From the NCBI RefSeq assembly GCF_047345415.1, contig NZ_JBLFEP010000002.1, positions 806,001 to 870,000 of the forward strand: 64,000 nt of DNA, read 5' to 3'. Source of the DNA: Maribacter_C sp947494565. GTDB lineage: Bacteria; Bacteroidota; Bacteroidia; Flavobacteriales; Flavobacteriaceae. The position numbers and the translations under genes are program-made. The first letter of the stretch is position 1. Every line of letters begins with the position of its first letter. The notes beneath the pieces are model-generated. The model did no database searches. It was not told where the DNA came from and saw only the letters and a program-made list of their open reading frames with translations. This document shows, one piece after another, positions 34,117-42,718 of the stretch.

Positions 34117-34998
34117 ATGAATCGTATATCCCGTAATCTCGCGATTTCTATTGCCTTTCTCCTCGTTATGAAGGTTGAAGCCCAAATCAGTAAAAAAGAA
34201 AGATCGGCCCTAGTAGATCTATTTGAGGCTACCAATGGAGCGGAATGGACCAATTCTTGGAATCTAGATGCGCCAGTTAAGGAATGGTACGGCGTGTATG
34301 TCGAAAATAACCAAGTAGTTCACCTTAAACTTTCTAAAAATAATTTACAGGGAGATTTGCCCTTCACATTAAAAAAATTACAACATTTAGAAGTGCTCGA
34401 TCTTTCGTTTAATAAAATTACGGGCTTGTTGCCAAGAACGCTTGCCGAATTAGGGGACTTGCGGATCTTAAAATTGGAAATGAATACGATTAAAGGTGAC
34501 CTCTCTTGGGACTTTTCGAACTGGTCGAAACTCGAGGAATTGAATCTTTTCAATAATTTTCTAGATGGATCGATACCCCAAACCGTTGGCTTGGCAAAAA
34601 ATCTTCGCATTTTGAACCTTTCAAGTAATAATTTGAGCGGTACATTACCCAAATCAATTGAAAAGCTTACCCAGCTTGAAATCTTAGGCCTTATGGGAAA
34701 TCGGTTCGAAGGGGAAATTAATATCGATTTTTCGAACATGGACGGCTTGTTTGAGTTGGTACTTTCGCATAACGCATTCGAGGGTCCATTGCCCAATAGT
34801 ATACAAGGGTTGTTGAAACTGAAATTTGTTCAACTACAGGGTAATAAATTTGAAACCTTCAGGGGGCTCGAAAACATCCGTAGCAAAGAATTAATTGCCT
34901 TTGATAGCGACAATGATCTTTTGGATCGTAAGTATTCGAATACGTCGTTGAGCAGATCTCGAATGGCGGACACCAAATTCGAAGAAGAAAAGCACTGA
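34117..34998 (+). CDS. Secreted leucine-rich-repeat protein, paralogue B
   Basis: The 293-residue protein has signal peptide NLAISIAFLLVMKVEAQ and the same cap (SALVDLFEATNGAEWTNSW.. VKEWYGVYVENNQVV) as the gene at 32757. About seven LRRs follow (LSKNNLQGDLPFTLKKLQHL, LSFNKITGLLPRTLAELGDL, LSSNNLSGTLPKSIEKLTQL). It ends RMADTKFEEEKH. Overall identity to paralogue A is moderate, while the tail and cap are closest, so the pair is an old tandem duplication. Function is unknown. Confidence 0.9.
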   Translation: MNRISRNLAISIAFLLVMKVEAQISKKERSALVDLFEATNGAEWTNSWNLDAPVKEWYGVYVENNQVVHLKLSKNNLQGDLPFTLKKLQHLEVLDLSFNKITGLLPRTLAELGDLRILKLEMNTIKGDLSWDFSNWSKLEELNLFNNFLDGSIPQTVGLAKNLRILNLSSNNLSGTLPKSIEKLTQLEILGLMGNRFEGEINIDFSNMDGLFELVLSHNAFEGPLPNSIQGLLKLKFVQLQGNKFETFRGLENIRSKELIAFDSDNDLLDRKYSNTSLSRSRMADTKFEEEKH

Positions 34999-35040
34999 TG
35001 GCTTTTTGATTTTACCGTGCAAAAAGAAGTCTCCCCAGGC

Positions 35041-35721
35041 TTAGTCCATCACCTTTATTTTCCCGCCAAAGATTTTGTCTCGTTTTAAGTCTTTCGGATT
35101 GCCATAAACATAAATCGAGCCACCCGCCCTTACCTTGGCTTCCATTTTGTCAGTAGCATGAACTCTTGCGGTTCCTCCGGCATTTACCGTAACCTTCGTT
35201 TCCGTCGTACTTAAGTCCTCATTCCACACTTTTCCTCCGGCATTGGCCACTACTTCTTGTTTTCTCACTTTTCCGGTCAGCGTGATTGCCGCTCCCGAGG
35301 TTGATTTTACATAGAGGTCCTCTATGTCTACTTTGAGCGTTATTTTGCCCCCTTCCTGCGCTGCCAACTTGACCTCTGTTCCTAAAATCGTATCGTCTGA
35401 GGTGATTTCCGCATTTTCGTTGGCATCGATAAGTGTGAATGGTTCGGTATGATACACTGTAGCGGTTACGTCACCTCCGTCCATCTGGTTTTCAAAATCC
35501 ATCTTGATTTTTAGAAGCCCACTTTTGACCGAAACGTTGACATCATCTTGGTCATCTCCGGTAATGACCACTTTATTTTCATTGCTCTTGATCAAAACGG
35601 TACGAATGCGATCAAAGGCCTTGATTTCCGTAAAAGATTTCAATTCCACCACAATTTCTCGCTGCGCGTGGCCGACGTAGTTCATTAGGATTAAAGCGAA
35701 TAAGGAAAAATAGATTTTCAT
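35041..35721 (-). CDS. DUF2807 (putative auto-transporter adhesin head GIN) protein
   Basis: The 226-residue protein starts at MKIYFSLFALILMNYVGHAQ, a signal peptide. The frame extends 34 codons further without support. The body is a right-handed beta-solenoid-like DUF2807 domain: SFTEIKAFDRIRTVLIKSNE, VVITGDDQDDVNVSVKSG, NAEITSDDTILGTEVKLAAQ, LYVKSTSGAAITLTGKVR and GGSIYVYGNPKDLKRDKI. Many Bacteroidota secrete such proteins; the adhesin label is a database name without firm evidence. It is divergent to the following SUMF1-like gene. Confidence 0.88.
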   Translation of the reverse strand: MKIYFSLFALILMNYVGHAQREIVVELKSFTEIKAFDRIRTVLIKSNENKVVITGDDQDDVNVSVKSGLLKIKMDFENQMDGGDVTATVYHTEPFTLIDANENAEITSDDTILGTEVKLAAQEGGKITLKVDIEDLYVKSTSGAAITLTGKVRKQEVVANAGGKVWNEDLSTTETKVTVNAGGTARVHATDKMEAKVRAGGSIYVYGNPKDLKRDKIFGGKIKVMD

Positions 35722-35872
35722 GACGTTCTCCAATTTTGGTTTTCTGCGATTTACAATGAAGTATTTCAAATTTAGGATAATTTGTGATAAGTTTCTACTG
35801 TAACGAATTCCTTTGAATATCAAGGGACATCGTTGATGAATTATTTAATACATTTAAGGAAAATCTACTCCG

Positions 35873-36928
35873 ATGTACATCGATTACGCAAAAATATTTC
35901 GGTCAACGTTTCTTTTAATGGCCCCATTGTTTTTTTTTCAGAGCTGTAAATCGACAGTCAAAGTTTCTGAAAAAAAGGAGATGAGTAAAGATGGGGAGGT
36001 CGATGCGCAAGTCTCTTCGGATGCCGGAAAAAGTGAAGTGTATGTTCAAACCGTTCCGGGAACGGAATTGACCTTTGAAATGATATCCTTACCAGAGGGT
36101 ACTTTTCTAATGGGCAGCCCAACTTCGGAATCGAACAGAAAGGAAGATGAAGGCCCACAACGTGAAGTTGAACTAGACGCTTTCTATATGGCCAAATACG
36201 AACTTACCTGGGAGTTGTTCGAATTATTTTTTAAACAGAACAAGGAGCTCTTCGTAAAATTGGACGATGAAAAGGTGGTGAAGATAGATGCAATTACAAG
36301 GCCTAGTCCTCCATACGAAGACCCTTCCTATGGTATGGGGAAAGACGGTTACCCTGCTGTGAGTATGTCAACCTATTCGGCCCTTGTTTTCTGTAAGTGG
36401 CTCAGTACGGTTACCGGAAAATTCTATCGACTGCCAACGGAAGCGGAATGGGAATATGCGGCAAGAGCCGGAAGTACGGCAAGTTATAGTTTTGGTGAAG
36501 ACGCAAGCCTGTTGGACGACTATGCGGTCTATCGTAAAAACTCCAACAATGCCTATGCCCAGGTCGGTACTAAAAAACCGAATGCCTGGGGATTATACGA
36601 CATGCACGGTAATGCAGCGGAATGGACTATGGATGAATATAAAGAAGACGCCTACGAAACCCTGGGGAGCGAAAATCCGTGGGCTACACCCATGGTCATC
36701 CATCCTAGAGTTTATAGAGGAGGTTCTTGGGATGATGAAGCCGATAAACTACGTTCTGCCGCAAGAACCGGTTCGACCACGAAGCTCCAAAAAAGAGATC
36801 CACAGATACCGAAGAGTTTTTGGTGGTTTACCGATTCCAACTACGTAGGTTTTCGTTTGGTGAGTCCTGCAGAGCAACCGTCACCCGAAGCACAAAAAAA
36901 ATTCTGGCAAACCGTGTTGGATGAATAG
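35873..36928 (+). CDS. SUMF1/FGE-domain lipoprotein
   Basis: The 351-residue lipoprotein has the lipobox LFFFQSCKST (Cys26). The FGE-sulfatase domain runs from FEMISLPEGTFLMGSPTSES to GFRLVSP and includes MAKYELTWELFELFF, AVSMSTYSALVFCKWLSTVT, RLPTEAEWEYAARAGS, AWGLYDMHGNAAEWTMDEY and GGSWDDEADKLRSAART. The cysteines of true formylglycine-generating enzymes are not evident, so a binding role is more likely. It opens a co-directional run to 45836, with only 24 bp before the Gfo/Idh/MocA gene. Confidence 0.88.
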   Translation: MYIDYAKIFRSTFLLMAPLFFFQSCKSTVKVSEKKEMSKDGEVDAQVSSDAGKSEVYVQTVPGTELTFEMISLPEGTFLMGSPTSESNRKEDEGPQREVELDAFYMAKYELTWELFELFFKQNKELFVKLDDEKVVKIDAITRPSPPYEDPSYGMGKDGYPAVSMSTYSALVFCKWLSTVTGKFYRLPTEAEWEYAARAGSTASYSFGEDASLLDDYAVYRKNSNNAYAQVGTKKPNAWGLYDMHGNAAEWTMDEYKEDAYETLGSENPWATPMVIHPRVYRGGSWDDEADKLRSAARTGSTTKLQKRDPQIPKSFWWFTDSNYVGFRLVSPAEQPSPEAQKKFWQTVLDE

Positions 36929-36952
36929 GATAGCTACCGTAAATGTCTATAG

Positions 36953-38251
36953 ATGAAAGAGAATAAGAGAAGGACTTTTATTAAAAACTCTTCAAAGACT
37001 TTGGCGGCAAGCGTGGTCTTTGGTCACCTGCCTTCTTTGTCAAGTACCGATAATCTAGGTCAAAGAAGCCTTAAATTGGGTCTGGTGGGCTGTGGAGGAC
37101 GTGGCTCGGGTGCGGCTTTTCAGGCGTTGACAGCATCAAAGGCTGTTCAATTAGTGGCTATGGGTGATGTTTTCAAGCATGAGCTGGATAAGAGCTTGCA
37201 GCTGATCTCAAAAGAGTTTTCGAACCAAGTAGATGTTCCGGGGAATCGGCAATTTCTAGGATTGGAAGCGTACAAGAATGTGATCGATGCTTGTGATGCC
37301 GTAATTCTTGCAACGCCACCAGGGTTTCGACCTGAACATTTCGAGTATGCCATTGCGGCAGGAACACATGTCTTTATGGAAAAGCCTCTGGCAGTTGATG
37401 TGCCAGGGTATAGAAAGGTGATTAAAGTTGGCAAAAATGCTACGGAGAAAAAGTTGAATGTGGTCGTGGGTCTTCAGTCCCGATTTGAAATCGGACTTAA
37501 TGAGATGGTCAATAAGATCCATGCAGGTGAAATCGGGGATATTCTTTCTATGGATGTATATTATAATGTTGGGAAGGCGACCGTTCACCCAAGACGACCC
37601 GATCAAACTGAACTGGAATATCAGATCAGTAACTGGCATTATTTCAATTGGTTGTGGGGCGGTCAATTGGCAGGTCAGGCGATACATCAGATCGATGTGA
37701 TAAATTGGATAAAAGAAGACTTCCCCATCAGTGCAAGTGGAATGGGGGGAAGAGCAATGCTTAATGGACCCGATAATGGTGAGATTTTTGACCATCATTA
37801 TGTCGAATATAGGTATGCAGATGGCACAAAGTTACATGTGCAATGCCGTCAAATGGACAACTGTGACAATCGGTTGGGTTTTAATGTTCAAGGGAGTAAG
37901 GCCAGGGCCGACGAGCGACTTCAGATTATCGACAATAATGGCGAGGTTCTATGGCGCTACCGCGATGAGGACGACCCCTCATCATCGCAAATTGAACAAG
38001 ATGTTTTTTTAGGCGCAATTTTAGGAAAAAGACCATACGTCAATAATACGGAGTACGGAGCGGAAAGCACCATGACGACCATACTCGGTAGAATGGCCAT
38101 TGAATCTGGACAAGTCATCGATTTGAAAAAGGCGAAAGCCTCTAATCTTCGAATAGTGCCCAAGGAATTCGCTTGGAACATGAAAATGCCAAACGCGCCC
38201 CTTGAAGATGGCAATTATCGAATTCCAAGGCCCGGAATACCGGTTTTATAA
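36953..38251 (+). CDS. Gfo/Idh/MocA family oxidoreductase, Tat-like leader
   Basis: The 432-residue protein has an N-terminal twin-arginine-like leader (NKRRTFIKNSSKTLAASVVF), so it may be exported folded. The NAD(P)-binding motif is LVGCGGRGSG (about 45-54), and HVFMEKPLAVDVPGYRKV is the family's EKP motif. QLAGQAIHQIDVINW and a C-terminal dimer domain follow. Such enzymes oxidise or reduce sugars and inositols. The position before YceI, DUF1549/DUF1553 and DUF1501 genes and the SDR/FAH pair suggests a role in sugar catabolism. The substrate is unknown. Confidence 0.9.
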   Translation: MKENKRRTFIKNSSKTLAASVVFGHLPSLSSTDNLGQRSLKLGLVGCGGRGSGAAFQALTASKAVQLVAMGDVFKHELDKSLQLISKEFSNQVDVPGNRQFLGLEAYKNVIDACDAVILATPPGFRPEHFEYAIAAGTHVFMEKPLAVDVPGYRKVIKVGKNATEKKLNVVVGLQSRFEIGLNEMVNKIHAGEIGDILSMDVYYNVGKATVHPRRPDQTELEYQISNWHYFNWLWGGQLAGQAIHQIDVINWIKEDFPISASGMGGRAMLNGPDNGEIFDHHYVEYRYADGTKLHVQCRQMDNCDNRLGFNVQGSKARADERLQIIDNNGEVLWRYRDEDDPSSSQIEQDVFLGAILGKRPYVNNTEYGAESTMTTILGRMAIESGQVIDLKKAKASNLRIVPKEFAWNMKMPNAPLEDGNYRIPRPGIPVL

Positions 38252-38271
38252 AACCTATCAAATCTATTGAA

Positions 38272-38805
38272 ATGATAAAAATACTAGTCACCTTATTAAT
38301 GACCTTCTCAGTGGTCACTGGGTTCACCCAAGATACTTACGTACTGAGCGAGAAGAGCAAACTTACTATAAATGGTACCTCGACAGTTCATGATTGGACG
38401 GTCACTGCCCATACGATGTCGGGAATGGTTGCGGTGGAGGAAAACGCTCCAAGAGAACTTACCTTAGAAGTTGCCGTGGGCGCTATCAAAAGTGAACGCG
38501 GCGCTACCATGGATAAGAAGATGCATGCGGCTTTACAGAAAGACGCACACCCGAAAGTCGGTTTTAGTTTAAAAGAGGCCAAAGAGGAAGGCTTGCTATC
38601 AGGTACGTTAGCTATCGCTGGTCATGAGCAAGATGTGGAAATCGCCACGACAACCAATTTTTCTGATGATTCCGTTACGATGATTGGCGAACATCGTATC
38701 GCTCTCAAGGACTTTCAAATTGAACCGCCAACAGCGATGTTCGGTCAGGTAGTCGTGGGTAATGAGGTAACGGTCAAGTTCGATCTGGTTTTTAAAAAAG
38801 AGTAG
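38272..38805 (+). CDS. YceI-like secreted lipid-binding protein
   Basis: The 177-residue protein has a signal peptide (MIKILVTLLMTFSVVTGFTQ). The YceI beta-barrel pattern follows: YVLSEKSKLTINGTSTVHDW, a variable middle with GAIKSERGATMDKKMHAALQ, and AIAGHEQDVEIATT ending with VTVKFDLVFKK. YceI proteins bind isoprenoid-type lipids in the periplasm. It starts 20 bp after the oxidoreductase gene and precedes the cytochrome/DUF1549 gene, so it is probably in the same operon. Confidence 0.9.
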   Translation: MIKILVTLLMTFSVVTGFTQDTYVLSEKSKLTINGTSTVHDWTVTAHTMSGMVAVEENAPRELTLEVAVGAIKSERGATMDKKMHAALQKDAHPKVGFSLKEAKEEGLLSGTLAIAGHEQDVEIATTTNFSDDSVTMIGEHRIALKDFQIEPPTAMFGQVVVGNEVTVKFDLVFKKE

Positions 38806-38906
38806 TTCTTTCACCTTCCTTTGGTCTTCTCTAATCAATGCACCTGATAGCTGTGAAAAAAGAAGTAAATTTAGGAGATAAGCGAGTTCCCACACATATA
38901 GGATCA

Positions 38907-41249
38907 ATGAAACAAACAATTTATATCGTAATCATACTTGCCGCCTTGATAGGCTTGCTTTACGCATCAACATCCGGTTTGTTTAACCGTAGCACGGATG
39001 CCTATACCAGTATGTCTCTGCCCGAGACCGTAGATTACAATTTTCATATTAAACCGATCCTGTCCGATAATTGCTATACCTGTCACGGACCGGATGCCAA
39101 TAAACGAAAAGGAAACTTGCGTCTCGATATCGCAGAAACGGCTTTGGAGGAATTGAAGGAAAGTCCGGGTCAATATGCTTTCGTTGCGGGAAATCCCAAA
39201 AAGAGCAAGGCGTATACGCACATGATTACGGACGACCCGAATGAATTGATGCCCCCAATCGATTCTAAGCTAAGCTTGAACTCCTATGAAAAGCGATTGA
39301 TCAAAAAGTGGATCGAGCAAGGAGCGAAATTTGAAAAGCACTGGGCCTATCTTTCCCCAAAGAAAAAGGAAGTCGCTAAAATCGAAGGATCGGACTGGGG
39401 TCAAAACCAAATCGATGGTTTTATACTTCGCAAACTAAGGGAAAACGCGATAGAACCTTCCGAAAAAGCATCCAAGGAAACCTTGATTCGCAGAATTAGC
39501 CTTGACCTTACCGGTCTTCCGCCTCAAATTGACCAGACGAAGGAGCTAATGGCCCTTCCTGCCGAAGAAATCATTCCAAAGGCCATAGATCGATTTCTTT
39601 CTACCCCGGCCTACGGCGAGCGTATGACGCAATCTTGGCTCGATGTAGCCCGATATGCCGACTCCCACGGATATCAAGATGATAGCTACCGAACCATGTG
39701 GCCCTGGCGCGATTGGGTCATACATGCATTCAATAAGAACTTGCCCTATGATGAGTTTTTGACTTGGCAATTGGCTGGAGATCTGCTACCCAACACCACC
39801 AAAGAGCAGCTTTTGGCAACGGCCTTTAATCGCAATCATCCCATTACCCAAGAGGGTGGGGTGATACAAGAAGAATATCGCATCAATTACGTGTTGGATC
39901 GCACCAATACTTTAGGGAAGGGAATATTAGGATTGACCTTGGAATGTGCACGTTGTCACGACCATAAGTACGATGCTATTTCCCAAAAAAACTATTTTGA
40001 ACTGTTCGCATTTTTCAATCAAGTAGACGAGAAAGGGTTGCAAATGGATGCCGTTCAGGCCAAGAACGAAAAATTCTTTGCAGACCCACCTTATATTACC
40101 CTGACATCGGAGGAGACTGAAGGAGTACTCGATTTCGTGAATATGGATTCCGATCAGCGTATCAATGTTATGATCATGAACGACTCGGCGCCCAAAACAA
40201 CCTTCATTTTGAACCGTGGAGAGTACGATCAGCCAACCGATTCGGTGTTCGCCGACGCTCCGGACATTATTTTTCCATTTGGTGATGAACTACCAAGAAA
40301 TCGCTTAGGGCTCGCAAAATGGCTGTTCGATAAAAACAATCCGTTGACCGCCCGCGTTTTCGTGAACCGTATTTGGGCAATGCTCTTCGGCCGGGGATTG
40401 GTAGAAACTGTTGAGGATTTTGGCGTACAGGGAAGTTTACCCACGCATCCTGAACTTTTGGATTGGTTGGCAGTCGATTTCATGGAACACGATTGGGATA
40501 TACAATACCTCCTGAAAAAAATCATGTTATCCGCTACCTACCAACAAAAATCGGAATTGCGGCCAGAACTCAAAAAAGCGGATCCCGAGAACAGACTTCT
40601 TGCACGAGCGCCGCGGTTTAGAATGAGCGGTGAGATGATCCGAGATTACATATTGGCATCGAGCGGCCTCTTGAATGCCGAGGTAGGCGGCCCTAGCGTG
40701 AGGCCATACCAGCCTAAGGGCCTATGGGCGGAAACCAACGCCGGGGAGAATAGGGGGGTACTCACAAAATATGTACAAGATAGTGGTGAAGACCTATATA
40801 GACGTTCGTTGTATACCTTATGGAAGCGTACCCTACCCCCGCCGACAATGACCATATTCGATGCGCCAACAAGGGATTTCTGTGAAGTTAGAAGACAAAA
40901 AACGAATACTCCTTTGCAGGCCTTGGCCCTTCAGAATGACGTTCAGGTTTTAGAAGCGGCCAGGGTCTTGGCCCAGCGGCTCGTAGCAGCGGAAAATGAC
41001 AGTGCCGAGATAGTGCAAGAACTATTTCAACGTATTTTGGTGCGATCGCCAAAAAAAGAAGAGTTCATGACTTTGAACAATTACTATCATGATGCCGTTG
41101 CCCTATATCAAGACGATATGGAAGATGCCAAAAAACTGATTGCCGTCGGAGAATACGAACAGTTGAATGTCGACCCCGCAAAAACGGCAGCTTTGATGTT
41201 AACTGCACAGGTAATCTATAACCTTGACGAAACCATTACAAAAGAATAG
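38907..41249 (+). CDS. Cytochrome c/DUF1549/DUF1553 protein (PSCyt1 type)
   Basis: The 780-residue protein starts at MKQTIYIVIILAALIGLLYA, a signal or anchor. The upstream frame extension is unlikely. Its heme site is CYTCH in ILSDNCYTCHGPDANKRKG (about 50-68). The DUF1549 block (LIRRISLDLTGLPPQ, AYGERMTQSWLDVARYADSHG) holds a second CxxCH, CARCH. DUF1553 fills the C-terminal half (NPLTARVFVNRIWAMLFGRG, RRSLYTLWKRTLPPPTM). These proteins are known mainly from Planctomycetes and some marine Bacteroidota and are thought to be linked to sugar degradation. The exact function is unproven. A DUF1501 gene follows after four bases. Confidence 0.92.
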   Translation: MKQTIYIVIILAALIGLLYASTSGLFNRSTDAYTSMSLPETVDYNFHIKPILSDNCYTCHGPDANKRKGNLRLDIAETALEELKESPGQYAFVAGNPKKSKAYTHMITDDPNELMPPIDSKLSLNSYEKRLIKKWIEQGAKFEKHWAYLSPKKKEVAKIEGSDWGQNQIDGFILRKLRENAIEPSEKASKETLIRRISLDLTGLPPQIDQTKELMALPAEEIIPKAIDRFLSTPAYGERMTQSWLDVARYADSHGYQDDSYRTMWPWRDWVIHAFNKNLPYDEFLTWQLAGDLLPNTTKEQLLATAFNRNHPITQEGGVIQEEYRINYVLDRTNTLGKGILGLTLECARCHDHKYDAISQKNYFELFAFFNQVDEKGLQMDAVQAKNEKFFADPPYITLTSEETEGVLDFVNMDSDQRINVMIMNDSAPKTTFILNRGEYDQPTDSVFADAPDIIFPFGDELPRNRLGLAKWLFDKNNPLTARVFVNRIWAMLFGRGLVETVEDFGVQGSLPTHPELLDWLAVDFMEHDWDIQYLLKKIMLSATYQQKSELRPELKKADPENRLLARAPRFRMSGEMIRDYILASSGLLNAEVGGPSVRPYQPKGLWAETNAGENRGVLTKYVQDSGEDLYRRSLYTLWKRTLPPPTMTIFDAPTRDFCEVRRQKTNTPLQALALQNDVQVLEAARVLAQRLVAAENDSAEIVQELFQRILVRSPKKEEFMTLNNYYHDAVALYQDDMEDAKKLIAVGEYEQLNVDPAKTAALMLTAQVIYNLDETITKE

Positions 41250-41253
41250 GCAC

Positions 41254-42717
41254 ATGGACGAAGAAAAAAAGGCATCGGAAAATCCACTTAAAGTCAATCG
41301 TAGGCATTTCTTTTCACAACTTAGTGTAGGTATTGGTTCGTTGGCACTCGGATCATTATTGATTCCTGATCTGTTTAAGAAAGGTGCGCAACAATTGGCA
41401 TTGGAACAACCCTTGGGCGTTGCGCATTTTGCGCCAAAAGCGAAGCGCATCATCTATTTGTTTCAGGCCGGAGCGCCCTCGCAATTGGAAACCTTTGATT
41501 ACAAACCCATCCTACGAAAACGAATGGGGGAAGATTTGCCGGAGAGCATTCGCAAGGGGCAGCGGTTGACAAATATGACGGCCAATCAAGATAAGTTTCC
41601 GTTGATGCCCCCTAAAATAAGGTTTCAGCAACACGGGGAAAGTAGAACTTGGGTCAGCGATTTTTTCCCCCATATTGCAAAAATAGCCGATGAGATTACG
41701 GTAGTGCGAAGCATGCATACCGAGGCGATCAATCACGATCCCGCCATCACCTTTTTTCAAACAGGGAGCCAAATTTCGGGGAGACCCAGCATGGGTTCTT
41801 GGTTGAGTTATGGACTCGGCAGCGAAAACAAAAACCTTCCTTCTTTTGTGGTCTTGACCTCACGAGGTAAAGGAAACAGTCAAGGCCTCTACTCTAAATT
41901 ATGGTCTAGTGGGTTTTTAGACTCCAAACATCAAGGCGTATTGTTGCGTTCGGGAAAAGACCCGGTACTCTATCTCAATGACCCCGAAGGAATTTCAAGA
42001 GCGGACAAACGTCATCTTTTGGATCACGTTTCATCCTTGAACAAATTACACCATGTCGAAACCGGTGATGATGAAATCGAATCGCGCATCGCCCAATATG
42101 AAATGGCATACCGTATGCAAATGTCGGTACCTGATGTGATGGATATTTCCAAGGAACCACAATCGATTATCGACCTTTACGGAGAAGACTGCCAGGTTCC
42201 GGGTACTTATGCCGCCAATGCCTTGCAGGCCCGAAGATTGGCCGAAAACGGGGTGCGTTTCATACAATTGTACCATCAAGGTTGGGACCAACATGGAAAC
42301 CTACACAATGAAATGGCCGGTCAGGCCAAGGATGTCGACCAGGCCTCTGCCGCACTCGTGCTTGATTTAAAACAACGAGGAATGTTAGACGATACCTTAG
42401 TCGTCTGGGGAGGAGAGTTCGGAAGGGGAAACTACGCCCAAGGCAAGTTCGACCCTGAGAACTATGGTCGCGACCATCACCCCAAAGCTTTTAGCATTTG
42501 GATGGCTGGGGGTGGAATCAAACCCGGTCTCAATTATGGCAAGACCGATGAATTCGGATATAATGTCATCGAGAACCCGGTTCATATCAATGATTTTCAT
42601 GCAACCTTGATGCATGCGATGGGTCTGGACCATGAACAACTCACCTATAAATACCAAGGCCGTCGTTTTCGCCTGACCGATGTAGCAGGTAATGTCATTA
42701 AAGACCTTTTGGCATAG
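41254..42717 (+). CDS. DUF1501 family protein (sulfatase-like fold)
   Basis: The 487-residue protein starts at MDEEKKASENPLKVNRRHFF, with a Tat-type leader (VNRRHFFSQLSVGIGSLALG). DUF1501 motifs follow: YLFQAGAPSQLETFDYKP, SMHTEAINHDPAITFFQTGS, FVVLTSRGKGNSQGLYS, NGVRFIQLYHQGWDQHGNLH and WGGEFGRGNYAQ. The family shares the alkaline-phosphatase/sulfatase fold, but its reaction is undefined. It is always found, to my knowledge, beside DUF1549/DUF1553 genes, as here. Its stop is followed by the next ATG after one base. Confidence 0.92.
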   Translation: MDEEKKASENPLKVNRRHFFSQLSVGIGSLALGSLLIPDLFKKGAQQLALEQPLGVAHFAPKAKRIIYLFQAGAPSQLETFDYKPILRKRMGEDLPESIRKGQRLTNMTANQDKFPLMPPKIRFQQHGESRTWVSDFFPHIAKIADEITVVRSMHTEAINHDPAITFFQTGSQISGRPSMGSWLSYGLGSENKNLPSFVVLTSRGKGNSQGLYSKLWSSGFLDSKHQGVLLRSGKDPVLYLNDPEGISRADKRHLLDHVSSLNKLHHVETGDDEIESRIAQYEMAYRMQMSVPDVMDISKEPQSIIDLYGEDCQVPGTYAANALQARRLAENGVRFIQLYHQGWDQHGNLHNEMAGQAKDVDQASAALVLDLKQRGMLDDTLVVWGGEFGRGNYAQGKFDPENYGRDHHPKAFSIWMAGGGIKPGLNYGKTDEFGYNVIENPVHINDFHATLMHAMGLDHEQLTYKYQGRRFRLTDVAGNVIKDLLA

Positions 42718-42718
42718 T

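Noticed and set aside
24220..36928. The two FGE-sulfatase-domain proteins considered as sulfatase-activating enzymes
   Set aside because: One is GldK by context and sequence; the other lacks evident catalytic cysteines and has no sulfatase gene beside it.
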